Shown piece by piece: positions 1 to 9,914 of a DNA stretch of 64,000 nt. The position numbers and the translations under genes are program-made. Source of the DNA: Microvirga ossetica (GTDB taxonomy: Bacteria > Pseudomonadota > Alphaproteobacteria > Rhizobiales > Beijerinckiaceae); the NCBI RefSeq assembly GCF_002741015.1, contig NZ_CP016616.1:5234501-5298500 (forward strand), given 5' to 3'. Within the stretch, counting starts at the first letter, position 1, and each line of letters opens with the position of its first letter. The notes under the pieces were generated by a model. The model had not been told where the DNA came from. It saw only the letters and a program-made list of their open reading frames with translations, and searched no databases.

Positions 1-51
1 ATGCATTGAGTGTCGATGGGCAAACCTGCCCTAGGCGCTGACAGAGATCGA

Positions 52-1512
52 TCACAGGAGTCGTGCGCCGAAATTGGTGGCAGGATCGAACTCCGGGCTC
101 AGCCTTCCGGTCGGCCGCATGGCGGCGGAGCAGCCACGCAGTTGCAGTTCTCCGGATCCCGGAGCAGCCTGCAGCCTTTCGTTGGCGACGATCGTTTCGC
201 CGCGGCGCAGGACAGTCTCCGGCCAGCCCTTCAGCCTGCGACCCGCAAAGGGGTTGTAGCCTACATTGTCGTGCAGTCCGTCGTTCGTGAGCGTCACCTC
301 ACGGTCTGGATTCCAGATAGTGATGTCCGCGTCGGCGCCAACCGCGATGGCGCCCTTGCGCGGGTGAAGTCCGTAGATCTTTGCCGGAGCTGTGGCCGTC
401 AGCTCCACGAATTTTTCAAGGCTCGACCGTCCTTGGCTGACCATGGCGTCGAAGAGCAGCGGCAGACGCGTTTCGAGCCCGGGCAGCCCGTTCGCGATCT
501 GTTTGAAATCCGGATGAGCGCCCGCGGCGAGCTTGCCGCTGGAATCGAACCTGTAAGGGGCGTGGTCGGAGGAGACGACCTGAAGGTCGCCAAGATCGAG
601 CCCTCGCCACAGCGCGTCCTGGTCCGACGTGGTGCGGGGAGGAGGACTGCACATCCATTTGGCGCCCTCAAGACCCGGACGGTCTAGGTCCTGCGCCGTC
701 AGGAAGAGATATTGCGGGCAGGTTTCGGCAAAGACCTTGATACCCTCGCCACGCGCGCGCCGAACAACAGCGGCACCCTCCGCGGTGGAGACGTGGAACA
801 GCATGATAGGCTGATCCAGGAGCTGCGAAAAGCGGACGAGACGTTCGAACGCCTCGATCTCGCACACGCGCGGATGACTCACGCCGTGGAACTTCGGCTC
901 GATATGGCCGCGGGCGACGAGCCTCTCGGCCATCCACTTGATCATGCCGTGATTCTCGGCATGGGCGCAGACCATGGCTCCGTGCTTGCGGGCAATCATC
1001 ATCACGTCGAGGATCTGCTCGTCGAGCAGGCGTACGCGATCATAGGTCATGAATATCTTGATCGACCGATGGCCGGATTCGATCAGCCGGGGGAGATCCT
1101 GTTCCAGAGTTTCGGGAGTAGGATCGGAAATCCAAAGGTGGAAGGCGTAGTCCGTCACCGCGCCGGCGGCAGCAAGACGTGAGTAGTTCTCCACGACATC
1201 GCGCAGACTGTCGCCTCGATGCTGCGCTGCGAAAGAGATGACGGTGGTCGTTCCGCCGAACGCCGCAGAGCGGGTTGCCGTTTCGAACGTATCCGCATTC
1301 ATCAATCCGCCGCCGGAGAGCTGCTCGATATGGCAATGAGCATCCACGCCGCCGGGGAGAACCAACTTGCCTGCGGCATCGAGGGTTCTGCGTGCCTGGA
1401 GCCCACGGCCGAGCGCGGCGATCTCGCCTCCTTCAATCGCCACATCCATCACGGAGACGCCTTCGGTGGTGGCGACGCGTCCGCCTTTGATGACGAGATC
1501 GTATTCGATCAA
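52..1512 (-). CDS. hyuA: D-hydantoinase / dihydropyrimidinase
   Basis: Cyclic amidohydrolase that opens hydantoin or dihydropyrimidine rings to N-carbamoyl amino acids in the cytoplasm. About 486 residues, normal for the family. Visible metal ligands: HxH in DAHCH (about H59/H61), the carboxylatable lysine in SIKIFMTYD (about K152), H184 in HAEN, H240 in LFHVS and D316 in SSDHAPY. A TTG start at 1512 is chosen because GGGGG lies just upstream and the protein then begins IEYDLVIKGG, as in relatives; ATGs at 1545 or 1563 would add a poorly conserved leader. It is the last gene of the minus-strand transporter/amidohydrolase series. The exact hydantoin or ureide substrate cannot be read from sequence. 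Confidence 0.9.
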   Translation of the reverse strand: MIEYDLVIKGGRVATTEGVSVMDVAIEGGEIAALGRGLQARRTLDAAGKLVLPGGVDAHCHIEQLSGGGLMNADTFETATRSAAFGGTTTVISFAAQHRGDSLRDVVENYSRLAAAGAVTDYAFHLWISDPTPETLEQDLPRLIESGHRSIKIFMTYDRVRLLDEQILDVMMIARKHGAMVCAHAENHGMIKWMAERLVARGHIEPKFHGVSHPRVCEIEAFERLVRFSQLLDQPIMLFHVSTAEGAAVVRRARGEGIKVFAETCPQYLFLTAQDLDRPGLEGAKWMCSPPPRTTSDQDALWRGLDLGDLQVVSSDHAPYRFDSSGKLAAGAHPDFKQIANGLPGLETRLPLLFDAMVSQGRSSLEKFVELTATAPAKIYGLHPRKGAIAVGADADITIWNPDREVTLTNDGLHDNVGYNPFAGRRLKGWPETVLRRGETIVANERLQAAPGSGELQLRGCSAAMRPTGRLSPEFDPATNFGARLL

Positions 1513-1667
1513 TGGATCCCCCAAGTTCCAGGGCGCTAGCTTCATCCGTTTCGATGCCCGCAATCTATGCAGATGAATTGAACCTCAGCAAGGAGAAGTT
1601 GACGACGACAGGCATCGATTCGATGGACCTTTCGCGGCCGAGCAGGATGGAAAGGAACCCATATCGA

Positions 1668-2909
1668 TCAACTGCTCCTGATGTGAGGCAGCACGTAGGC
1701 CGGGGCTGCCGCGCGGAGGCCGCACCAAGTGCAGGCAGCGGTGACCGCTACCACTATCACCGCTGGGCCGATAAAGGGGTCGTTTCCGCCACGCAGCAGG
1801 CTGACGGCGAAGGGGCATAGCGATGCACCGAGATAGCCGATGCTCTGAGACATTCCCGAGAGCATGGCGGTCACCTCCGCGGTCGGAGCCCTAAGAGTGA
1901 CGAAGAGCAGCGCAAGGCCAAACAGGCCGCCCTGACCCAGCCCGAGAATCAGCGCCCAAATAAGCCGTGTTGAAAGCGGGGCGTAGAGCAGACCGAGAAA
2001 GCCCGCGCAGGTGGCGGATAGAACAAGCACGATCAGCAGCCTCGGCGACACGCGTTGCGTCGCAAGGGACGGAACAAGAAGGGCCGTCACCGTTTGGGCC
2101 AGGATCGACACGGAGGTGACGACGCCGGCGTTCAAGACGTCGAGTCCGCGGTCGCGCAGCAATGTCGGCAGCCAACCCAGAACGATGAAGGCGAGGCCCG
2201 CCTGAAGCCCCATGAAGGCAGTGACATACCAGGCAAGGCGGTCGCGCAGCAGAAGCGAGAAGCGCGGCAGAGGTGCGGTGCCTGTCGCTGCAGTTCCGGA
2301 GGAGGCAAAGGCACTCCACAGAAGAGCGGCAGCGAGGGCAGGAATGCTCCAGCTCGCCAGTGCCAATGTCCACGATTGCCAAGCCCGTTCGAATACGGGC
2401 GTAAGGCCTGCCGCGCCGGCGCCGCCAACGCTCAGGACCATCGTGTAGAGTCCCGTCATCGGCCCAAGGCGGCCGGGAAAGCGGCGACGGATGACCACGG
2501 GCAGGAGCACACCAGCCATGCCGATGGTCGCACCGGCCAGGAGTGTGCTCGCGAACAGGGCGGCACTCTGTGGCAGCACGCGCAGGGCGAGTCCGGCCGC
2601 GAGACCCATGAGCAGCAGCGCAATGGCGCGCTCGAGGCCGAGCTTTGCGGAAAGCAACGGCGCGAGCGGCCCGAAGATGCCGAAACAGAGAACGGGCATG
2701 GTTGTCAGGACGCCGATCCACACGCCCCTCAGGCCGAGACTTTGCTGAATCTCGGTTACCATGGTCGCGATGGAGGTGAGGGCAGGGCGCAGGTTGATCG
2801 CGGCCATGACGATGCATGCCATCGTGAAGGAAACGGCAAGGGAGCGGCTTCGCGCTTCGCTGCGCAGCGCCTCCAGCCCCTTCGTTTCCAGATCAGGTCG
2901 AGTGAGCAT
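1668..2909 (-). CDS. MFS transporter, CynX/NimT (cyanate permease-like) family
   Basis: Twelve-helix major facilitator protein of 413 residues. The N-terminal motif NLRPALTSIATM in helix 1 and the general layout are those of CynX/NimT/YeaN carriers, which move cyanate, nitroimidazole-like or other small compounds. An AAGGA-like ribosome site precedes ATG 2909. It sits between two amidohydrolase genes on the same strand, so it may move a substrate or a product such as a carbamate, cyanate or amide. The cargo is inferred from context only. Confidence 0.85.
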   Translation of the reverse strand: MLTRPDLETKGLEALRSEARSRSLAVSFTMACIVMAAINLRPALTSIATMVTEIQQSLGLRGVWIGVLTTMPVLCFGIFGPLAPLLSAKLGLERAIALLLMGLAAGLALRVLPQSAALFASTLLAGATIGMAGVLLPVVIRRRFPGRLGPMTGLYTMVLSVGGAGAAGLTPVFERAWQSWTLALASWSIPALAAALLWSAFASSGTAATGTAPLPRFSLLLRDRLAWYVTAFMGLQAGLAFIVLGWLPTLLRDRGLDVLNAGVVTSVSILAQTVTALLVPSLATQRVSPRLLIVLVLSATCAGFLGLLYAPLSTRLIWALILGLGQGGLFGLALLFVTLRAPTAEVTAMLSGMSQSIGYLGASLCPFAVSLLRGGNDPFIGPAVIVVAVTAACTWCGLRAAAPAYVLPHIRSS

Positions 2910-3006
2910 GACTTATCCTTCCAGCCACAGGATCATGACCGGCACAATCGATTCGGTTGCCGCTGCACGAGAGCGGCGCGCTTATGCGCGCCGGAAGGAC
3001 AGGGAC

Positions 3007-4461
3007 TCAGGTTTCAATCTGATCGGTCGCCCTCACATGGCGCCAGAACATCTTGGGGGTCTCCAGCATGTACCGGAAGCCCGTGCGGTCGAGCATCGCT
3101 TCGGTCTCGCGCTGCGCGTCGTCGAGTATCTCGTCTTCGTCAACCAACACGGCCTTGCGGTTCAGAAGAGCGACACGACCGTCCACGATGACGGTATCCA
3201 CGTCGTTGCCGTTGGCGAAATAGATCAGCCGGAAGACGGGCATGTTGAGCGGATAGAGATGCGGCCGCCGCAGGTCGAGCAGCACCACATCCGCCTTCTT
3301 GCCGACTTCGAGGGATCCGATCTCCTTGTCCATCCCGAGCGCCTTCGCACCATCGATGGTGCACATCTCCAGCACCCGTCCCGGTGGGAGCCAAGTGGGA
3401 TCCTTGAAGTAGGTCCGATGGTAGTGCATGCATTGCTGCATATGCCGGAACATGTCGCCGGAGCGGTCAGGAGCCGTGGCATCGGAGCCGAGGCAGACAT
3501 TGGCTCCCGCCTCCAGCAGCTCGGGAACCGGGCAACGGCCGAGAATGGACGCAATCGCACTCGGATTGTGGGCAATGCTGGTTCCCGTATCGGCGACGAT
3601 TCGGATTTCATCCTCGGTGAGGTCCGTGGAGTGCGAGAGGAGGGCATTCGGTCCCAGAATCCCGAGTTCCTGCGCGTAGGCGACGCTGCCCTTCGTGTGC
3701 CCGTCCTGCGTGAAGACGAGACCGGCTTCGCGTGCGAGGTCGGCCGTCAGGCGCGCCTGACGCTTGGCTTCCTCCAGATTCTCGTGCCCGAGTTCGTCGA
3801 GGTGCTCGGCGCGCAGGGTGGGAGTGATCAGAGCGATGTTGAGCCGCCCGCCATGCGTACCGTGCCAGGTGTCGATGAGGGTCTTGCAGGTTTCGAACTG
3901 CTCTTCGAAGGACACCGGGCGCTCGACCGCCTTTCCGTCGACGAAGCGCGCATAGGTGCGCGGATGCGGCGGGCGGGTCGGGCCTATTGCGACGACGGAA
4001 CGGGTGCCGACTTCCCGGACGCCTTCGCAATGGGCATCGCCGTAGATCGGTTCGTCGGTGCGCAAAATCGTGTCGCCGCCACCCAGAAGGGAGACGCCCG
4101 TCGTCACGCCGAAGCGCAGGCGCTCGAGCGCCGCGAGCCGGGCCTCGGCCCGCCAGAACTCCGGCGTCGACGCAACCGTGTAGGCCTGATGGCAGGCTTC
4201 ATACCAATCCTCGCCATTGCCACCACCCATGGTCTTGATGAAACCGTGGCCTGCATGCGCATGTCCATCGATCAAGCCGGGCATGACGATTTTGCGGCTG
4301 GCATCGATCGTCGTAGGAGCTTGATGCGCCGCCAGGATTTCTTCCGTGGTGCCGATTGCGACGATCCGGTCCTTCTCGATGGCGACGGCACCGTTCTCGA
4401 TGACCCGGCGCTGCGGGTCCATCGTCACGACGATGCCGTTGGTGATGATGATGTCGGCCAT
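3007..4461 (-). CDS. Amidohydrolase, SsnA/TRZ/ATZ-like
   Basis: Metal-dependent deaminase or amidohydrolase of about 484 residues. Seen: N-terminal beta-sandwich strand MADIIITNG, metal motif DGHAHAGH (about H67/H69), a later SHSTDLTEDE stretch and the C-terminal LGSDATAPDRS with the ligand aspartate. This order is typical of the ATZ/TRZ/guanine-deaminase/SsnA group. ATG 4461 is preferred over GTG 4470 because GGAG lies 8 bases upstream of it. It follows the importer ATPase by 18 bases, so it is probably co-transcribed and acts on the imported compound. Substrate unknown; a deaminating or dechlorinase-like activity cannot be separated by eye. Confidence 0.85.
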   Translation of the reverse strand: MADIIITNGIVVTMDPQRRVIENGAVAIEKDRIVAIGTTEEILAAHQAPTTIDASRKIVMPGLIDGHAHAGHGFIKTMGGGNGEDWYEACHQAYTVASTPEFWRAEARLAALERLRFGVTTGVSLLGGGDTILRTDEPIYGDAHCEGVREVGTRSVVAIGPTRPPHPRTYARFVDGKAVERPVSFEEQFETCKTLIDTWHGTHGGRLNIALITPTLRAEHLDELGHENLEEAKRQARLTADLAREAGLVFTQDGHTKGSVAYAQELGILGPNALLSHSTDLTEDEIRIVADTGTSIAHNPSAIASILGRCPVPELLEAGANVCLGSDATAPDRSGDMFRHMQQCMHYHRTYFKDPTWLPPGRVLEMCTIDGAKALGMDKEIGSLEVGKKADVVLLDLRRPHLYPLNMPVFRLIYFANGNDVDTVIVDGRVALLNRKAVLVDEDEILDDAQRETEAMLDRTGFRYMLETPKMFWRHVRATDQIET

Positions 4462-4479
4462 GCGGTACACTCCGGTCGG

Positions 4480-6210
4480 TCAGGCGGCTTGGGTTTCACC
4501 GCGAATGCGGTCAAGGGTTGGAACGAGCGACAGCAGCTCCTGTGTATAGGGATGCTGTGGCGTGTCGAAGAGGGTTTCAGAATCGGCCTGCTCCAGGAGC
4601 TGTCCCTGCCGCATCACCGCAACGCGGTCACACATCTGGCGCACCACGGCGAGATCGTGGCTGATGAGCAGGAGGGTCAGGCCGGTCGCATCGCGCAGGT
4701 CCTTCAGCAGGTTCAGGATCTGGGCCTGCACCGAAACGTCGAGGGATGATGTCGGCTCGTCGCAAACGATCAGCTTCGGACGCGCCCCCAGCGCCCGTGC
4801 GATGGAGAGGCGCTGCCTTTGGCCGCCCGAGAACGCGTGCGGGAAGCGCTGGGCGGCATCCGCTTCGAGACCGACAGCTTCGATGAGACGGGCTACGTCA
4901 CTCTCCGCCTCTGCGCGGGAGCCGGCGAGGCGGTAGAAGAGGATCGGCTCGGACAGGATCGAGCCGATGCGCATGCGGCTGTTGAGCGAGGAGTAGGGGT
5001 CCTGGAAGATCATCTGGATCGCTTGGCGCAGCGGCCCGACCCGGCGGGTCGCGCCTTCGCCGGCAATGCTCTGCCCGCGATAGAGCACGCGACCCGCGGT
5101 GGGGCGCACGAGGCCCGAGACGACATTGGCGATGGTGGTCTTTCCGCAGCCGGATTCGCCCACGAGCCCGAACACTTCGCCGCCGCGGACGGAGAAGGAA
5201 ACACCGTCCACTGCGCGGAAGCGATGGCCTTTCGAGCCCGGAAGCCAGCCGCTGGTGGTGTAGTCGACGCACAGGTTCTCGATCGACAGGATGGGCGCTT
5301 CATCGGCAACCGCATCAGAGCGCTCGGCTTTCGCGCGCAGTTCCGCACGGGCGTCCTCCGCGCGACCCTTGCCTTCGTCGCCTAACACTGGGAAACGGTC
5401 GAGGCGCTGGTCGATGCGCGGGACGGCGCCGATCAGCGCCTTGGCATAGGCGGCCTTGGGGCGGCGCAGAACCTCTTCCGTCGTTCCGGTTTCGACGACC
5501 TTGCCGCGATGCATGATCGTGACGCGGTCAGCAATCTGGGCGACGACGCCCATGTTGTGGGTGACGAGCAGGATGCCGATGCCGCGGCTATCGGCCAGAT
5601 CGCGCAGGAGCTTGAGGATCTGTGCCTGCACCGACACGTCGAGCGCCGTCGTCGGTTCGTCGGCGACAAGGAGCCTGGGATTACATGATAGAGCGGCAGC
5701 GATCACGACGCGCTGGCGCTGACCGCCGGACAATTGGTGGGGATAGGCCTTGAGGCGCCGGGCCGGCTCAGGAATCCCGACGGATTCGAGCAATTCCAGG
5801 GCACGCGACCGCGCTGCTGCCTTGTCCAGCTTGAGGTGAAACCGCATCGCTTCCGTGAGCTGGCTCTCGATCGTGAAGAGGGGATTCAGGCTCGTCATAG
5901 GATCCTGAAATATGGCTCCGACATCGCGGCCGAGCACGATGCCCTGAGCCGAGCCCTTGGCGGCATCGAACCTCTTGCCGTCGATATGGATGCTGCCGGC
6001 GGCGATGCGTCCCGGCTTTTCGAGGAGACCCATCACGGTGTTGCCGATGGTCGTCTTGCCGGCGCCGGATTCTCCCACCAGCGCATGAATCTCGCCCGGA
6101 CGGATGATGAGGGATGCGTTTTCGACGGCCGTAAAAACGCTGCCGTTTGCGAGGGGATATTCGACACGCAGGCTGTCGATGGCGAGAACGGGAGTGGATT
6201 GCGCGTTCAT
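4480..6210 (-). CDS. Peptide-type ABC transporter, fused DppD-DppF ATPase
   Basis: Both ATPase halves of a peptide/nickel-class importer in one 576-residue chain. First half: Walker A GESGAGKTT, signature LSGGQRQR, Walker [13 protein letters not shown]. Second half: [30 protein letters not shown] linker of about 60 charged residues joins them. The reading frame stays open further upstream, but the true start is ATG 6210 (MNAQS), which overlaps the stop of the upstream permease gene by ATGA. It energises the permeases at 6207-8089. Confidence 0.95.
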   Translation of the reverse strand: MNAQSTPVLAIDSLRVEYPLANGSVFTAVENASLIIRPGEIHALVGESGAGKTTIGNTVMGLLEKPGRIAAGSIHIDGKRFDAAKGSAQGIVLGRDVGAIFQDPMTSLNPLFTIESQLTEAMRFHLKLDKAAARSRALELLESVGIPEPARRLKAYPHQLSGGQRQRVVIAAALSCNPRLLVADEPTTALDVSVQAQILKLLRDLADSRGIGILLVTHNMGVVAQIADRVTIMHRGKVVETGTTEEVLRRPKAAYAKALIGAVPRIDQRLDRFPVLGDEGKGRAEDARAELRAKAERSDAVADEAPILSIENLCVDYTTSGWLPGSKGHRFRAVDGVSFSVRGGEVFGLVGESGCGKTTIANVVSGLVRPTAGRVLYRGQSIAGEGATRRVGPLRQAIQMIFQDPYSSLNSRMRIGSILSEPILFYRLAGSRAEAESDVARLIEAVGLEADAAQRFPHAFSGGQRQRLSIARALGARPKLIVCDEPTSSLDVSVQAQILNLLKDLRDATGLTLLLISHDLAVVRQMCDRVAVMRQGQLLEQADSETLFDTPQHPYTQELLSLVPTLDRIRGETQAA

Positions 6211-7121
6211 CGTTTCACCCTCAGCTTGGGATTGAAGCGATCGCGGAGCCAGTCGCCGACGATATTGACGGCAAGGACAAGGATCACCAGGGCAAGGGCG
6301 GGGAAGAGGGCGATCCACCAGATTCCCGAGAAGACGAATTCGTTGCCGATCCGGATGAGTGTACCGAGCGAGGGATAGGTGGGCGGCATCCCGACCCCTA
6401 GGAAGGACAGGGTCGCCTCGGTAAGCACGGCCGCCGCGAGATTGATGGTGGAGATGACGAGAACCGGGCTCATCACGTTCGGCAGGATGTGCCGCAGCAT
6501 GATCCGCCGCGGCGGCAGACCGATGACCTTCGCCGCGCGGACATAGTCCTTCGCCGTCTCGACCATGGTGGCGGCCCGCACGGTGCGGGCATATTGCACC
6601 CATTCATGGATGGCGATCGCGCAGATCAGGATGATCGGCGCCCATTCCGCCGTTGCCGCTCCGGGGAAGATCGCCCGCGCGATGCCGCTCACGAGCAGGG
6701 CAAGCAGGATCGTGGGAAAGCTCAGGATCACATCGGCGATCCGCATGATCAGCGCATCGACCCTGCCGCCGAAATACCCGGCGAGAAGGCCGAGAGTTAC
6801 TCCAAGGGTTGCCGCGAGCAGGACCGCCCCGCCGCCGATGGCGATGGACACGCGCGCGCCGTAGAGCATCGCCGAAAGCAGGTCGCGGCCCTGGTTGTCG
6901 GTGCCAAGGGTGAAGCGCGGGTCGCCGTCTGCCGTGAAGGCGGGAGGGAGCTCGGCATTGATCAGCTCAAAGGAGGCAAGGTCGGTCGGATCGTAGGGCG
7001 CGATCCAGGAGGCCAACAGCGCGCAGGTGACGAGGGCCAGGGCGAGGATCGCTGCGACGATCACCGAGATCGGAGCGCCCAGACGGACGAACAAGCCGGG
7101 AGTGGAAGCGAGCGTTTTCAT
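6207..7121 (-). CDS. Peptide-type ABC transporter permease (DppC-like)
   Basis: Inner-membrane permease of 304 residues: N-terminal OppC_N-type helix, then the BPD_transp_1 domain with the EAA-like loop around YVRAAKVIGLPPRRIMLRHI. ATG 7121 (MKTLAS) is used; the frame is open further upstream but that stretch overlaps the partner gene. It overlaps the upstream permease by 4 bases (7118-7121) and the ATPase by 4 bases, indicating translational coupling. Confidence 0.94.
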   Translation of the reverse strand: MKTLASTPGLFVRLGAPISVIVAAILALALVTCALLASWIAPYDPTDLASFELINAELPPAFTADGDPRFTLGTDNQGRDLLSAMLYGARVSIAIGGGAVLLAATLGVTLGLLAGYFGGRVDALIMRIADVILSFPTILLALLVSGIARAIFPGAATAEWAPIILICAIAIHEWVQYARTVRAATMVETAKDYVRAAKVIGLPPRRIMLRHILPNVMSPVLVISTINLAAAVLTEATLSFLGVGMPPTYPSLGTLIRIGNEFVFSGIWWIALFPALALVILVLAVNIVGDWLRDRFNPKLRVKR

Positions 7122-8089
7122 GCGGACCTCGCGCGCAGGCGGGGATCGACGACGGCGTAGAGGATGTCGACGACGGTGTTGATGAGGACGAAGAGCAGGC
7201 CGACGAAGAGAAGGTAGGCCGCCATGACAGGGATATCGACGAAGCTCACGGCCTGGATGAAGAGAAGGCCCATGCCCGGCCATTGGAAGACGGTTTCGGT
7301 CACGATGGCGAAGGCGATGAGCGAGCCGATCTGGAGGCCCGTGACCGTGATGACCGGCATGAGCGCGTTTCGCAAAGCAAGCCGGAAGTGGATATAGCGG
7401 GTCGGCAATCCGCGTGCTTTGGCGAAGCGGATATAGTCACTGGACAGAACGTCGATCATCTCCGCCCGCACCAGACGCATGATGAGGGTGAGCTGATAGA
7501 GAGCGAGCGTGATGCCGGGCAGGAGGAGCGATTTCAGGCCGCTGATCGTGAGAAAGCCCGTCGACCACCAGCCGAGATCGACGACCTGGCCGCGTCCGAA
7601 TGAGGGCAGCCAGCCGAGAGACACGGCGAAGACCAGGATGAGCACGATGCCGGTCACGAAGGTCGGGGTCGATATGCCGACAAGAGAGAGGGCTTGAACA
7701 AGTCGTGCCGCGACGCCGTTGGGCTTGAGCGCGCACAGCACCCCGAGTGGAATGCCGAGGGCGAGCGACAGGAACGTCGCGACGATCACGAGCTCCAGCG
7801 TCGCGGGAAGCCGCTCGGCGATCAACTCCGTGACCGGACGCTGATTGCGGTAGCTGATACCGAGATCTCCGCTCAGAGTGCGGGTCAGGAAGCGGCCATA
7901 CTGAACGACCAGCGGTTGATCGAGACCGAGGGAGCGGCGGAGTTCAGCCTTCTCCTCCACCGATGCATTTTCGCGCGACATGGTCGCAACGGGATCGCCG
8001 ACATAGCGGAACATCACGAACGACACCGCCGACACGACGAGCATGACGAGAGCGGCTTGGCCCAGACGGGAGAGGAGGACTTTGAACAT
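7118..8089 (-). CDS. Peptide-type ABC transporter permease (DppB-like)
   Basis: Inner-membrane permease of about 323 residues with the DppB pattern: N-terminal helix FKVLLSRLGQAAL, the periplasmic stretch LGLDQPLVVQYGRFL, GDLGISYRNQRPV, and an EAA-like loop DYIRFAKARGLP. ATG 8089 is preferred because GGGGAA sits 6 bases upstream; ATG 8095 lies on top of that site. Second gene of the importer operon after the binding protein. Confidence 0.94.
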   Translation of the reverse strand: MFKVLLSRLGQAALVMLVVSAVSFVMFRYVGDPVATMSRENASVEEKAELRRSLGLDQPLVVQYGRFLTRTLSGDLGISYRNQRPVTELIAERLPATLELVIVATFLSLALGIPLGVLCALKPNGVAARLVQALSLVGISTPTFVTGIVLILVFAVSLGWLPSFGRGQVVDLGWWSTGFLTISGLKSLLLPGITLALYQLTLIMRLVRAEMIDVLSSDYIRFAKARGLPTRYIHFRLALRNALMPVITVTGLQIGSLIAFAIVTETVFQWPGMGLLFIQAVSFVDIPVMAAYLLFVGLLFVLINTVVDILYAVVDPRLRARSA

Positions 8090-8146
8090 GGGCATTTCCC
8101 CGGCGGCCCGCCTCATCGAAAGCGGGCCGCGTCTCCTGCTGCGAGT

Positions 8147-9715
8147 TTACTTGATGGTGGCGAACCACAGGCGGACGTATTCGTCTGGGAACTGCGGAAC
8201 GTCGACGCCGTCGCGGACCGCCCAGGCCAGGGGCTGCTGGTGGAGCGGGATGTACGCCACATCATCCCGCGCGACCTTGAGCGTCTCCACGAGCATGGCC
8301 CGGCGCTTGGTCTCGTCGAGCTCGACGGCAGCCTTGCGGGTCAGCTCCTCGACCTTGGGATTGCTGTAGGTGCCGGCGTTGGAGCCGCCATAACCGTCCT
8401 TCTGCTCGGTCAGCAGGGAGGAGAGCACGCTGAACCCATCCATGGGCGGCAGGGTTGCCCAGCCCACCATGGACACATCGAACTCGCCGCGATCCTGGCG
8501 CGGGAAGTAGGTCGCGCGGGACTCGGTCTGAAGCTCGGCCTGGATACCGACCTTCGCCCACATGGACGCGATGGCGACGCAGGTCTGCTCGTCGTTGATG
8601 TAGCGATCGTTCGGGCAGTTCAGCTTGGTCTTGAAGCCGTTCGGATAGCCGGCCTCCGTCAGGAGCTGCTTGGCCTTGGTCTGATCGTAGGCCAAGGGAG
8701 TATCGTTTTCCTTCGCATACCCAGGGACGGGCGGCGCAACGAGGGTGCCGGTATTGCGCGACTTGTCGCGCATCACACGCTTTTTGATCGTCTCGAGATC
8801 GATGGCTTGCCACATGGCCTGGCGCACCTTGACATCGCGCAGCGGATTCTTCTGTCCCGGCATCGCCTTCAGCTCAGGGCGGAAGTTGAGCGAGAGCATG
8901 ATCAGGCGCAAGGAGGGCTCTTCGATGACCTTGAAGCCCTGGGACGAGGAGATCCGCTGGAGGTCCTGAAGCGGTGCGGGCGCGATCAGGTCGAGCTCGC
9001 CCGAGAGCAGGGCCGCGACGCGCGTGGCGTCCGACTTCACCGGCTTGAACTCGATGCGGGTGAGGTTGTGCTGGGGTTTGTCCCACCAGTCCGGGTTCAC
9101 CACGAAGGTCGTGCCGGAATCGGGCTTGTAGGATTCGACCTTGAAGGGGCCCGTGCCGATGGCCGTGGTCGATGCCGCTGTGGTGACGCCCGTTGCGATA
9201 TTGCCGGGCTTCAAGGCTCCGTTGGCCTCCATCCACTCCTTGTCGAGGATGTAGATGCCGGCGAGATCGTTGAGAAGAAGCGGGTAGGGGCCGTTGGTGA
9301 CGATATCGACCGTGAAGTCGTCGACCTTTTCCGCCTTGACCACGGTCGCGAGGTTGCCGCGGGCCCGTGCGCCGGGATCGAGGATACGGCTGATCGAGGC
9401 GACCACGTCATCCGCGGTGAAGGGATTGCCGTTGTGGAACTTCACGTTCCGGCGCAGCTCGAAGCGCCAGGTGTCCGGCTTCACCGTCTTCCAGCTCACC
9501 GCCAGAGCGGGTTCCAGCTCCAGAGAGCGGCTGCGGCGCACCAGCGGATCGAAGACATGGTGCAACATGCTCGTCGTGAAGCTCTCCGTATGGGCATAGG
9601 GATCGAGCGTCGTGATGTCCGTGGGCGAGGACCACCTCAGGGTCTTGGCCTCTGCCGACATTCCCATCAGGGCGCCGGCGGCGAGGGTCAGGCTGGCAGC
9701 AAGTCTGGCTTTCAT
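8147..9715 (-). CDS. ABC transporter periplasmic binding protein, SBP family 5
   Basis: Extracytoplasmic solute receptor of 522 residues. A Sec signal peptide (MKARLAAS... to MSAEA) is followed by the family pattern TLDPYAHTES, RRNVKFHNGNPFTADDVV and VNPDWWD. ATG 9715 has GGAGG 6 bases upstream; longer in-frame starts lack this and give no signal peptide. First structural gene of the minus-strand operon, with two near-palindromic TTGTATNCAA-like sites just upstream. Family 5 receptors bind peptides, opines, sugars or heterocycles; the neighbouring ring-opening amidohydrolases suggest a nitrogenous heterocycle or ureide. Confidence 0.93.
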   Translation of the reverse strand: MKARLAASLTLAAGALMGMSAEAKTLRWSSPTDITTLDPYAHTESFTTSMLHHVFDPLVRRSRSLELEPALAVSWKTVKPDTWRFELRRNVKFHNGNPFTADDVVASISRILDPGARARGNLATVVKAEKVDDFTVDIVTNGPYPLLLNDLAGIYILDKEWMEANGALKPGNIATGVTTAASTTAIGTGPFKVESYKPDSGTTFVVNPDWWDKPQHNLTRIEFKPVKSDATRVAALLSGELDLIAPAPLQDLQRISSSQGFKVIEEPSLRLIMLSLNFRPELKAMPGQKNPLRDVKVRQAMWQAIDLETIKKRVMRDKSRNTGTLVAPPVPGYAKENDTPLAYDQTKAKQLLTEAGYPNGFKTKLNCPNDRYINDEQTCVAIASMWAKVGIQAELQTESRATYFPRQDRGEFDVSMVGWATLPPMDGFSVLSSLLTEQKDGYGGSNAGTYSNPKVEELTRKAAVELDETKRRAMLVETLKVARDDVAYIPLHQQPLAWAVRDGVDVPQFPDEYVRLWFATIK

Positions 9716-9751
9716 GTTCGGCCTCCGAAGATCCTCTGGAATGGATTCTTT

Positions 9752-9784
9752 ATTGGATACAATATAAGGAAAAGTTGCATACAA
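9752..9784. promoter_or_regulatory. Paired operator half-palindromes upstream of the binding-protein gene
   Basis: ATTGGATACAAT (9752-9763) and TTGCATACAA (9775-9784) are two near-palindromes whose centres are 22 bp apart, about two helical turns. They resemble the sites at 10706-10723 beyond the GntR gene. Binding by that GntR protein is inferred. Confidence 0.5.
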
Positions 9785-9914
9785 AGATTGAGGCGTCAAT
9801 TCCGTCATTGACGAATTTTGGCCATCCGGAAGCGAGGCCGCGGCCTGGGAGCCCGCGCCGCCGCCCGAGAGCTTTGTCGATTTCGGTTGTTCGGAAGGGG
9901 CCTACGCCCCGCTG

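Noticed and set aside
2761..4749. A 662-codon plus-strand open frame opposite the amidohydrolase
   Set aside because: Shadow frame; the minus-strand protein carries intact metal-binding motifs.
7694..9811. A 705-codon plus-strand open frame opposite the binding-protein gene
   Set aside because: No motif or ribosome site; the reverse strand has a complete family 5 receptor.
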